Under the pieces are notes generated by a model. It did no database searches. It had not been told where the DNA came from and was given only the letters and a program-made list of their open reading frames with translations. Below are positions 1-9,766 of a stretch of 64,000 bases of DNA, piece by piece (position 1 is the stretch's first letter; every line of letters starts with the position of its first letter). Source of the DNA: Taudactylus pleione (taxonomy: Eukaryota; Chordata; Amphibia; Anura; Myobatrachidae); the NCBI GenBank assembly GCA_031769625.1, contig JAUIMM010001247.1, positions 186,501 to 250,500 on the forward strand, in the 5' to 3' direction. A program made the position numbers and the translations under genes.

Positions 1-164
1 TGCTACATAGCCCAAAGGCCGCATCCTGCTTCATGGCCCAAAGGCCACCTGTTGCCATTCTTCACCAGCCCTCAAGGCTGTAAAGGCCGCAACTTTCCAA
101 GAGTTACAGCCCCCAAGGCTGTTGCAGGACTGGCTCCTTATCATAGCTCTGTATTCCACTACTA
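1..164. repeat. Degenerate leader of the 45-bp array (AGCC..GGCT dyads)
   Basis: This short stretch has several copies of a small dyad in which gcc or agcc is followed after a few bases by ggc or ggct (near 9, 38, 67 and 108). Spacing is irregular, about 29 to 60 bp. The same dyad (cagcc-agt-ggctg) sits in every unit of the 45-bp array that follows, so I read this as diverged or ancestral units of the same family. The reading frame across it has no recognisable protein. Confidence 0.5.
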
Positions 165-1533
165 CTCAGCCTGGAGGCTGCATCAACAGTTATGTATCAA
201 CTATCAATTTACTTCAGCCAGTGGCTGCACCAATTATCAAGTATCAACTCAACTTCAGCCAGTGGCTGCACCAATTATCAAGTAACAACTCTTCTTACAT
301 CAGCGGCTGGCTGCACCAACTATCAATTCTTCAGCCAGTGACTGCACCAATTATCAAGTATCTACTCTTCCTACTTCAGCCAGTGGCTGCACCAATTATC
401 AAGTATCAACTCAACTTCAGCCAGTGGCTGCACCAATTATCAAGTAACAACTCTTCTTACATCAGCGGGTGGCTGTACCAACTATCAATTCTTCAGCCAG
501 TGACTGCACCAATTATCAAGTATCTACTCTTCCTACTTCAGCCAGTGGCTGCACCAATTATCAAGTATCAACTCTCCTTACTTCAGCCAGTGGCTGCGCC
601 AATTATCAAGTATCGACTCTTCTTACTTCAGCCAGTGGCTGCACCAATTATCAAGTATCAACTCTCCTTACTTCAGCCAGTGGCTGCGCCAATTATCAAG
701 TATCGACTCTTCTTACTTCAGCCAGTGGCTGCACCAATTATCAAGTATCAACTCTCCTTACTTCAGCCAGTGGCTGCGCCAATTATCAAGTATCAACTCT
801 TCTTACTTCAGCCAGTGGCTGCGCCAACTATCAATTCTTCAGCCAGTGGCTGCACCAATTACCAAGAATCAACTCTTCCTACTTCAGGCAGTGGCTGCAC
901 AAATTATCAAGTATCAACACTCCTTACTTCAGCCAGTGGCTGCGCCAACTATCAATTCTTCAGCCAGTGGCTGCACCAATTACCAAGAATCAACTCTTCC
1001 TACTTCAGGCAGTGGCTGCACAAATTATCAAGTATCAACACTCCTTACTTCAGCCAGTGGCTGAGCCAACTATCAATTCTTCAGCCAGTGGCTGCACCAA
1101 TTACCAAGAATCAACTCTTCTTACTTCAGCCAGTGGCTGCACCAACTATCAACTAATCAACTATTAATTCTTACTTTAGCCAGTGGCTGCACCAATTATG
1201 AAATATCAACTCTCCTAACTTCAGCCAGTGGCTGCACCAATAATCAAGTATCTACTATTCTTACTTCAGCCAGTGGCTGCACCAACTATCAACTAATCAA
1301 CTATTAATTCTTACTTCAGATAGTGGCTGCACCAATTATGAAATATCAACTCTCCTTAGTTCAGCCAGTGGCTGCGCCAACTATCAATTCTTCAGCCAGT
1401 GGCTGCACCAACTATCAACTAATCAACTATTAATTCTTACTTCAGCCAGTGGCTGCACCAATTATCAAGTATCAACTCTCCTTACTTCAGCCAGTGGCTG
1501 CGCCAACTATCAATTCTTCAGCCAGTGGCTGCA
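165..1533. repeat. 45-bp minisatellite, first segment
   Basis: Tandem array with a basic unit of 45 bp containing cttcagccagtggctgcacc and then an AT-rich half with attatcaagtatcaac. About 30 units are present, mixed with shortened units near 31 bp that lack the caagtatcaactc half (for example around 820-850 and 930-970). Because 45 is a multiple of three, frames stay open and give repetitive peptides with a 15-residue period. These are not credible genes. The array is interrupted after position 1533 by an LTR and resumes at 2687. Confidence 0.95.
1529..1533. repeat. Target-site duplication ctgca, left copy
   Basis: The five bases ctgca end the left part of the 45-bp array just before the LTR begins with TG. 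The same five bases restart the array at 2687-2691. Five-base duplications are typical of LTR retrotransposon integrase. Confidence 0.85.
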
Positions 1534-2686
1534 TGTCACAGTTGGTGCTAGTGAGTTACCTGTATCAGGTGATGAACTGGAATCACTGGAGGCCGGCTGG
1601 ACTGGAACCATGGGTAACATGAATAGCTCTTTTAATATAAGAAGTGGGTAGCAGTGAGAACTGCCTTTGGTGATGAGTGATGTTGGAATGAGACCAGAAG
1701 GAACTTGGAGGGACCGGACTGGGACCAGCAGGAAGACTGACTGAGCTGGTCGGGTTACTAGTAGATGGTCTTGCAGATGGATGGTAGCATGGAAGCTACT
1801 TGTTGTGGCTTGGGAAGCCGTGGGTAGACGTTGGTAGCTGGGTGGCTATGTGGAGCGGCTGGATAGCCATGGGTAGATGCTGGTAGCTGGGTGGCTACGT
1901 GGAGTGGCTGGATAGCCATGGGTAGACGCTGGTAGCTGGGTGGCTACTTGGAGCGGCTTGGGAGCCGTAGGTGAGAGATGTTAGCGTGGAAGCTACTTGG
2001 TGCGGCCTGGGAGCCGTGGGTGAGAGGTGGTAGAATGGAAGCTACTTGGTGCGGCCTGGGAGCCGTGTGGAGAAGCTGGTAGTGTGGAAGCTACTTGGAG
2101 TGGCCTGGGAGCCGTGTGGAGAAGCTGGTAGCATGGAAGCTACTTGGAGCGGCCTGGGAGCCGTAGGTGAGAGGCTGGTAGCATGGATAGCTGAACGCAG
2201 CAGGCTTATGGATAGCATTGGTCTAGGAACCAGCAGGAGCCTGGGACACACTGATATTCAGAGATACAGCTATAGCACAAGTTGGACACCATGGGACGTA
2301 ACGAGATGTTCAAGCACTGAGTGCTATTAGAGGAGGATCTATATGCCTAGAGTCTGGCAGTGATTGGTGGATACAGACAGGTGGTCTGGCAGTGGCATTC
2401 TGAGTGGAGCAAGGCACAACATGCAGAGGGAGTAATGATCTCTGCAGCCCTTGAGAATCAGGACCACACCTGTGATTCCAATTAAGACTAGCAATGCTCA
2501 CAGACAGAGCAGAGTCCAGGTGATTAATCAGTATGGGGAGTAGAGCAGTCTGCACACACAGAGTTGTCACAGCCAGCATGATTCAGCCAGAGCAGATCTC
2601 CCAGGAGAATTACAAACACAGATCCATGGAGCAGCTGGCAGAGGTAAGTCTCAAAGCAAGGGTAAAAACTAGCCAGGATTGTGACA
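1534..2686. mobile_element. Solo LTR (1153 bp) inserted in the 45-bp array
   Basis: The segment starts TGTCACA and ends TGTGACA, so it has the TG...CA termini and short terminal inverted repeat of an LTR. It is flanked on both sides by ctgca, and the interrupted 45-bp unit continues correctly across the insertion. No gag-pol coding, primer binding site or second LTR is seen, so this is a solo LTR left by recombination between two LTRs. A TATA-like tttaatataa lies at 1631-1640, which would favour plus-strand transcription, but the orientation is not certain. An internal minisatellite fills 1770-2190. Length and TGTCACA start fit a Ty3/gypsy-type LTR, but the family cannot be fixed without internal sequence. 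Confidence 0.85.
1770..2195. repeat. About 49-bp minisatellite inside the LTR
   Basis: Roughly nine units near 49 bp, built from a piece like ggaagctacttggagcggcc and a piece like tgggagccgtgggtagac. Two unit subtypes exist: an early one with ggtagctgggtggctac and a later one with ggaagctacttgg. Each contains a small inverted pair (cggct..agccg). The expansion lies wholly inside the solo LTR, so it is either part of this LTR family or arose after insertion. Confidence 0.85.
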
Positions 2687-3535
2687 CTGCACCAATTACC
2701 AAGAATCAACTCTTCTTACTTCAGCCAGTGGATGCACCAACTATCAACTAATCAACTATTAATTCTTACTTCAGCCAGTGGCTGCACCAATTATCAAGTA
2801 TCAACTCTTCTTACTTCAGCCAGTGGCTGCACCAATTACCAAGTATCAACTCTTCTTACTTCAGCCAGTGGCTGCACCAATTATCAAGTATCAACTCTTC
2901 TTACTTCAGCCAGTGGCTGCACAAATTATCAAGTATCAACTCTCCTTACTTCAGCCAGTGGCTGCGCCAACTATCAATTCTTCAGCCAGTGGCTGCACCA
3001 ATTACTAAGAATCAACTCTTCATACTTCAGCCAGTGGCTGCACCAACTATCAACTAATCAACTATTAATTCTTACTTTAGCCAGTGGCTGCACCAATTAC
3101 CAAGTATCAACTCTTCTTACTTCACCAGTGGCTGCACCAATTATCAAGTATCAACTCTTCGTACTTCAGCAGGTGGCTGCGCCAATTATCAAGTATCAAC
3201 TATTCTTACTTCAGCCAGTGGCTGCACCAACTATCAACTAATCAACTATTAATTCTTACTTCTGCCAGTGGCTGCACCAATTATCAAGTATCAACTCTTC
3301 TTACTTCACCCAGTGGCTGCACCAATTATCAAGTATCAACTCTTCGTACTTCAGCCAGTGGCTGTGCCAACTATCAGTTCTTCAGCCAGTGGCTGCACCA
3401 ATTACCAAGTATCAACTCTTCTTACTTCAGTCACTGGCTGTGCCAACTATAATTTCTTCAGCCAGTGGCTGCACCAATTATCAAGTATCAACTCTTGTTA
3501 CTTCAGCCAGTGGCCTCACCAATTATCAAGTATCA
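2687..3535. repeat. 45-bp minisatellite, second segment
   Basis: Continuation of the array that was split by the LTR. It begins with the duplicated ctgca at 2687-2691. About 19 units, with the same full 45-bp and shortened unit types. The last units (3420-3535) are more diverged (tcactggctgtgcc, agtggcctcacc), as is usual at an array edge. The open frames across it follow the repeat and are not genes. Confidence 0.95.
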
Positions 3536-3970
3536 TTTGAGCTGTGAAGTGGTCAAAATTGACTGGAAACGAGTGGAAAAAAATGTTATTGAGGTTAATA
3601 TTACAGTAGGAACAAATACAGGCCCATTTTATGTGATTTTAGCTGTTTTTATGATTTTTTTTTTTAAAGAAAAAATCCAGATCCAAAACCAAAACCAATA
3701 AACAAAACTTGGAAGGGAGGATTTGGCCGAACCCCGTGTTTTGGTTTTGGATCTGTATCTCCTTGTGTTTTGGATCTGGATTGATTTTGCCAAGACAGCC
3801 CTTGTGTGTTTTGTTTTTTGGATCTGTATTTTTTTTAAAATTGATAAAAATCTGATAAAATCACATAATTTGTTTGTTTTTTTTGTTCCTACAGCATTAT
3901 TAACCTCAATAACAATCATTTCCAGTCATTTGCAGTCAATTTTGACCACCTCACAGCTCACAATATTGTT
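3536..3970. repeat. Fold-back of two opposed hAT-element ends
   Basis: The left arm (about 3540-3690) begins gagctgtgaagtggtcaaaa and runs to atccagatccaaaacc. The right arm (about 3725-3965) is its imperfect reverse complement, ending ttgaccacctcacagctcac. The spacer is about 35 bp. The same sequence recurs once more at 20715-20960. The arrangement is two copies of one transposon end placed head to head, giving a long potential hairpin. No coding content. Confidence 0.8.
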
Positions 3971-5156
3971 TTCATTATTTTTCGGCCCAAAATTTGCACC
4001 AAGCTAGCTGGCTGACTAAGCTAGGCGGCAGCAGTGGGCGGCACAAACACATGGCAGTTCAACTTCCAACATGGCACATCAGTAAACAAATGTTTTTATT
4101 ATTCAAGAGGCCTGAGGGAGTTGGAGTATGTTTGTAGTTGAAGGCAGGGACAGGAAGGGTTGATTGGTAGTGAATTTAATTAAATTTTTTGATTCCAAAG
4201 TAAATTTATGAGGGAGGAGGGGATGTATTTACAAAAAAAATTTACTCATTCCCATCAATCCTTGCCCCAGAAAAATCCTTGAGTGCCATGCCTGCTGATC
4301 CTGGGAGTTGATTTTCAGCCCAGAAGGGGTCCAGGAAGACTTCTAACAATGCTTTCCAAAACAATTGACTGTTACATATTCCTATGCAAATATTCCACTT
4401 GAAAAGCATTTCCCAACCAGTACAGGGACATTAAAAAAAACATAGTTAAACAGTGGCTTCCAAAATGCCCTTGTACCCACTGTCCACTTAACCAGCACAG
4501 ATATGTGAACAAGCGGAACAGAGCAAATGCAAGATTTAAGGTTTAAGTCTTACGTGCTACTGGGAGTGGACACAGATCTGAAGAGATGTAAAGAGCTGCT
4601 GATAAGCAAATTGTCAGCTCAAGTGGCACATGATGCAGCGATGGCTTCTCCTTCAGTTTCTCCAGCAAGTGCATCTGCCGAGAATAAAACTAAACTTTCA
4701 AAACAAACACTGGTGATGCAGATGAGTCAACACAACTAGGTTTTGACTTCTAGTCGGGTCAGAGAATTGCCTAAAATTAATGACACCTCTACCATGACTC
4801 CATCTGATATGGTCACCATTCAAAGAATGGTTGAGGACTATTTAAAAAATATTAATGATAGCATCCAAATAGTCATGTCAGACAGTCCATTTGACTACTG
4901 GCAGAGAAAAAAAAAGGTAATTTGGAGACCCTTGCACAAACTGGCTTTGCTTTACTTGAGCTGTCCAACCCTCCAGTGTATACTCAGAGTTTTCAGCACA
5001 GATGGGAACCTTGTCAGCGATCGGCGTATGAGGCTACTTCCCCAAAATGTGGAAAAGATCATGTCCATCAAAATGAACTACAAATACTACAAGAAAGACC
5101 TTTACCGTCAATTACGTGCAACGTACGATGAGAGGTGGAAGGCTATGATGATGTAG
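3717..5156 (+). mobile_element. Decayed hAT transposon with partial transposase
   Basis: The left end (ggccgaaccccgtgttttgg) and the next 500 bp match the reverse complement of 20378-20964, including the block ctagctggctgactaagcta at 4002-4021. Downstream lies the C-terminal hAT transposase remnant at 4527-5156. The right terminal inverted repeat is not found: at about 5152 the sequence passes into an L2-like fragment. I therefore read it as a 3'-truncated or deleted autonomous hAT copy. Confidence 0.7.
4527..5156 (+). pseudogene. hAT-family transposase, C-terminal part, broken
   Basis: One reading frame runs from 4527 to the stop at 5154-5156, interrupted by a single in-frame TAG at 4737-4739. 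The upstream part includes DLRFKSYVLL, resembling the LDPRFK segment of Ac/hAT transposases. The downstream part has the hAT C-terminal dimerisation signature: W..L..LALLYLSCP, then RVFSTDGNLVSDRR and LLPQNVEKI. An intact hAT transposase is about 600-700 residues; here only the last third is recognisable, and the BED zinc finger and catalytic DDE core are missing or too decayed to see. The protein would cut and rejoin transposon ends, but this copy cannot be active. Frame-shifted remains may extend upstream to about 4270. Confidence 0.8.
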
Positions 5157-5214
5157 TGAGTCTTGAGAGCCTGTTTGGATGATTGTAGAGAGGTGCAGAG
5201 TCTGATGGAGAGAG
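5152..5214 (-). mobile_element. Fragment of L2-like LINE 3' coding end
   Basis: The bases from tagtgagtcttgagagc to gcagagtctgatggagagag match 25755-25820 closely, in the region encoding the last residues of the L2-like ORF2 on the minus strand. It is a short isolated piece directly abutting the hAT transposase stop, so one of the two was truncated by the other. From 5215 to 5399 I see no gene. Confidence 0.6.
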
Positions 5215-5399
5215 CGTATGCCCAGGGCTGGTGCATGGTTTTAAGGCGCCCTAGGCAAAGTTTCACTATGTTGTCCCTGCTTCCCCCAAACTCTCCGCCC
5301 AGCCCCTCACAAACATATCTACACCAGCTCCACTACACTATCGCAAGTCTGCATTAGCGAGAAAATATGTAGAGTCAAAAAACTTAAATTGCAGCCACA

Positions 5400-6165
5400 T
5401 TGCAAAGCGGATGGATGGATGGATAGATGGATAGATGGATGGATGGAAAAATATGGGATAGATAGATATGAGATAGATATGAGACAGATAGGATAGATAA
5501 ATATGAGATAGATAGATAAATAGATATGAGATGGATAAATAGATATGAGATAGATAGATAGATAGATAGATAGATATGAGATAGATATATATTAGACAGA
5601 TAGATATTGGATAGATAGATAGATAGATATGAGATAGATAGACATGACAGACAGACGACAGACAGACATGGGACAGACAGACATGACACAAACAGACATG
5701 ATAGAGACATGAGACAGACAGACAGGGGATAGATAGATAGATAGATAAGGGATATATACACATGAGAGAGACATGAGACAGACAGACAGGGGATAGACAG
5801 ACAGGGGATAGATAAACATGAGAGAGACATAGGACAGACAGACATGAGATAGACATCAGAGATGGGACAAACAGACGTAATATAGATAGACATGAGAGAG
5901 ACATAGGACAGACAGACAGGGGACAGACAGGGGATAGACAGACAGGGGATAGACAGACAGGGGATAGACAGACAGGGGATATATACACGAGAGAGACATG
6001 AGACAGACAGACAGGGGATAGATAGACATGGGATATATACACATGAGAGAGACTACAGATAGACATGGGATATATACACATGAGAGAGACTACAGATAGA
6101 CAGACAGGGGACAGACAGACAGGGGACAGACAGACAGGGGATAGACAGACAGGGGATAGACAGAC
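5400..6165. repeat. GATA/GACA simple repeats grading into a 16-bp-type array
   Basis: Begins with ggat/gata tracts (5405-5640), continues as mixed gata/gaca with motifs such as gacatgagacagacagacag, and ends as regular units of gatagacagacagggg (about 5920-6165). The minus strand stays open and yields long peptides rich in CLS and IYL. These are artefacts of the repeat. GATA/GACA tracts of this kind are known as Bkm-type satellites, often enriched on vertebrate sex chromosomes, but that cannot be concluded here. Confidence 0.95.
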
Positions 6166-6330
6166 AGATTAGCAGCTGCAGGGAGGGACTTGGCACAGTA
6201 CAAATAAAAGTAAATTGCAGATGTCAGTTTACAATTCTGATACACGAACATGTCACTTACCACCAGGGGGTCACTAGCTGCAGCTCTCATCCCAGCACAG
6301 GCTCCTCGTCCTCTCAGTCTGTCTCTTCTA
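6166..6330. other. Unique spacer between two tandem arrays
   Basis: About 165 bp of non-repetitive sequence between the GATA/GACA tract and the 64-bp array. No open frame, promoter motif or transposon end is convincing. Confidence 0.5.
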
Positions 6331-7240
6331 GGGGGCGGAGCTACTCTGTGCCTGGCTGCCTGTTAGTGAGGGAAGGGGAGAGAAAAAAACTGCAGGGGGT
6401 GGAGATACTCTGTGCCTGGCTGCCTGTAATTGAGGGAAGGGGAGGGGAGAAAACTGCAGGGGGTGGAGCTACTCTGTGCCTGGCTGCCTGTTAGTGAGGG
6501 AAGGGGAGACAAAAAAACTGCAGGGGGTGGAGATACTCTGTGCCTGGCTGCCTGTTATTGAGGGAAGGGGAGGGGAGGAAACTGCAGGGGGTGGAGCTAC
6601 TCTGTGCCTGGCTGCCTGTTAGTGAGGGGAGGAAACTGCAGGGGGTGGAGCTACTCTGTGTCTGGTTGCCTGTTAGTAAGGGGAGGGGAGGAATCTGTAG
6701 GGGGTGGAGCTACTCTGTGCCTGGCTGCCTGTTAATGAGGGGAGGGGAGGAGACTGTAGGCGGTGGAGCTACTCTGTGCCTGGCTGCCTGTTAGTGAGGA
6801 ATGGGAGTGGAGAAAACTGCAGGGGGTGGAGCTACTCTGTGGCTGGCTGCCTGTTAGTGAGGGAAGGGGAGGGGAAAAAACTGCAGGGGGTGGAGCTACT
6901 CTGTGCCTGGCTGCCTGTTATTGAGGGAAGGGGAGGGGAGAAAACTGCAGGGGACGGAGCTACTCTGTACCTGGCTGCCTGTTAGTGAGGGAAGGGGAGA
7001 GAAAAAAACTGCAGGGGGTGGAGATACTCTGTGCCTGGCTGCCTGTTATTGAGGGAAGGGGTGGGGAGAAAACTGCAGGGGTCGGAGCTACTCTGTACCT
7101 GGCTGCCTGTTAGTGAGGGAAGGGGAGAGAAAAAAACTGCAGGGGGTGGAGATACTCTGTGCCTGGCTGCCTGTTATTGAGGGAAGGGGAGGGGAGAAAA
7201 CTGCAGGGGACGGAGCTACTCTGTACCTGGCTGCCTGTTA

Positions 7241-9766
7241 GTGAGGGAAGGGGAGAGAAAAAAACTGCAGGGGGTGGAGATACTCTGTGCCTGGCTGCCT
7301 GTTATTGAGGGGAGGGGAGAAAACTGCAGGGGGCGGAGCTACTCTGTGCATGGCTGCCTGTTAGTGAGGGAAGGGAGGAGAGAAAACTTCAGTGACAGAG
7401 CTACTCTGTGCCTGGCTACCTGTTAGTGAGGGAAGGGGAGGGGTAAAAACTGCAGGGGGCGGAGCTACTCTGTGCCTGGCTGCCTGTTAGTGAGGGAAGG
7501 GGAGGGGAGAAAACTGCAGGGGGCGGAGCTACTCTGTGCCTGGCTACCTGTTAGTGAGGGAAGGGGAGGGGAGAAAACTGCTGGGGATGGAGCTACTCTG
7601 TGCCTTGCTGCCTGTTAGTGAGGGAAGGGAAGGGGAGGGGAGAAAACTGCAGGGGGCGGAGCTTCTCTGTGCCTGGCTGCCTGTTAGTGAGGGAAGGGGA
7701 GGGGAGAAAACTGCAGGGGGCGGAGCTACTCTGCGCCTGGCTGCCTGTTAGTAAGGGGAGGGGAGAGAACTGCAGGGGGCAGAGATACTCTGTGCCTGGC
7801 TACCTGTTAGTGAGGGAAGGGGAGGGGTAAAAACTGCAGGGGGCCGCAGCTACTCTATGCCTGGCTGCCTGTTAGTGAGGGAAGGGGAGGGGAGAAAACT
7901 GCAGGGGGCCGCAGCTACTCTGTGCCTGGCTGCCTGTTAGTGAGGGAAGGGGAGGGGAGGATACTGCAGGGGGCGGAGCTACTCTGTGCCTGGCTGCCTG
8001 TTAGTGAGGGAAGGGGAGGGGAGAAAACTGCAGGGGGCGGAGCTTCTCTGTGCCTGGCTGCCTGTTAGTGAGGGAAGGGGAGGGGAGAAAACTGCAGGGG
8101 CCGGAGCTACTCTGTGTCTGGTTGCCTGTTAGTAAGGGAAGGGGAGGGGAGGAAACTGTAGGGGCTGGAGTTACTCTATGCCTGGCTGCTTGTTAGTGAG
8201 GGAAGGGGAGGAAACTGCAGGGGGTGGAGTTACTCTGTGCCTGGTTGCCTGTTAGTGAGGGAAGGGGAGGGGAGGAAACTGCAAGGAGCGGAGCTACTCT
8301 GTGCCTGGCTGCCTGTTAGTGAGGGAAGGGGAGGAAACTGCAGGGGGCGGAGCTACTCCGTGCCTGGCTGCCTGTTAGTGAGGGAAGGGAAGGAAATTGT
8401 AGGGGGCGGAGCTAATCTGTGTCTGGTTGCCTGTTAGTGAGCGAAGGGGAGAAAACTGCAGGGGCCAGAGCTACTCTGTGCCTGGCTGCCTGTTGGTAAG
8501 GGGAGGGGAGGAAACTGTAGGGGTTGGAGCTACTCTGTGCCTGGCTGCCTGTTAGTGAGGGAAGGGGACAAAATTGCAGGGGCAAGAGCTACTCTGTGCC
8601 TGGCTGCCTGTTTGTGAGGGAAGGGGAGGAAACTGCAGGGGGCGGAGCTACTCCGTGCCTGGCTGCCTTTTAGTGAGGGAAGGGGAGGAAACTGTAGGGG
8701 TTGGAGCTACTCTGTGCCTGGATGCCTGTTAGTGAGGGAAGGAGAGGGGAGGAGACTGTAGGGGGTGGAGCTACTCTGTGCCTGGCTGCCTGCTAGTGAG
8801 GGAAGGGGAGGGGAGGAGACTGTAGTGGATGGAGCTACTCTTTGCCTGGCTGCCTGCTAGTGAGGGAAGGGGAGGAAACTGCAGGGGGTGGAGCTACTTT
8901 GTGCCTGGCTGCCTGTTAGTGAGGGTGGGAACTGTAGGGGGCGGAGCTACTTTGTGCCTGGCTGCCTGTTAGTGAGGGTGGGAACTGTAGGGGCGGTGCA
9001 ACTTTGTGTCTGTTTGCCTGTTAGTGAGGGAAGGGGAGAAAATTGCAGGGGCAAGAGCTACTCTGTGCCTGGCTGCCTGTTAGTAAGGGGAGGGGAGGAA
9101 ACTGTAGGGGGTGGAGTTACTCGGTGCCTGGCTGCCTGTAAGTGAAGGAAGGGGAGGAAACTGCAGGGGGCGGAGCTAGTCTATGCCTGGCTGCCTGTTA
9201 GTAAGGGGAGGGGAGGAAACTGTAGGGGGTGGAGCTACTCTGTGCCTGGCTGCCTGTTAGTGAGGGAAGGGGAGGGGAGGAGACAGTAGGGGGTGGAGCT
9301 ACTCTGTGCCTGGCTGCCTGTTAGTGAGGGAAGGGGAGGGGAGGATACTGTAGGGGACGGAGCTACTCTGTGCCTGGTTGCCTGTTAGTGAGGGAAGGGG
9401 AGGGGAGGAAACTGTATGGGGCGGAGCTACTCTGTGTCTGGCTGCCTGTTAGTAAGGGAAGGGGAGGAAACTGTAGGGGGCAGAGCTACTCTGTGCCTGG
9501 CTGCCTGTTAGTAAGGGAAGGGGAGGGGAGGAAACTGTAGGGGGCGGAGCTACTCTGTGCCTGGCTGCCTGTTAGTAAGGGAAGGGGAGGGGAGGAAACT
9601 GTAGGGGGCGGAGCTACTCTGTGCCTGGCTGCCTGTTAGTGAGGGAAGGGGAGAGAAAAAAACTGCAGGGGGTGGAGATACTCTGTGCCTGGCTGCCTGT
9701 TATTGAGGGAAGGGGAGGGCAGAAAACTGCAGGGGACGGAGCTACTCTGTACCTGGCTGCCTGTTA
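7241..9766. repeat. Higher-order block 1 of the 64-bp array
   Basis: The run of unit variants starting with gagagaaaaaaactgcaggg at about 7250 and including the variants near 8237 and 8888 reappears in the same order about 2.5 kb later. Shared anchors are 7241/9767, 8237/10758 and 8888/11473. This shows a multi-unit block was duplicated as a whole. Confidence 0.8.

Noticed and set aside
122..1167. Long open frames (344 and 232 residues) in the 45-bp array
   Set aside because: The unit is a multiple of three and stop-free in several frames, so openness is automatic; peptides are pure 15-residue repeats and overlapping frames are open together.
3629..4007. Two overlapping frames of 94-96 residues at the hAT ends
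   Set aside because: They lie in the inverted non-coding ends, which recur without conserved frames at 20700-20960.
5338..6290. Minus-strand frames rich in CLS/IYLS, up to 247 residues
   Set aside because: They translate GATA/GACA repeats. No start context, no domain, several overlapping frames open at once.
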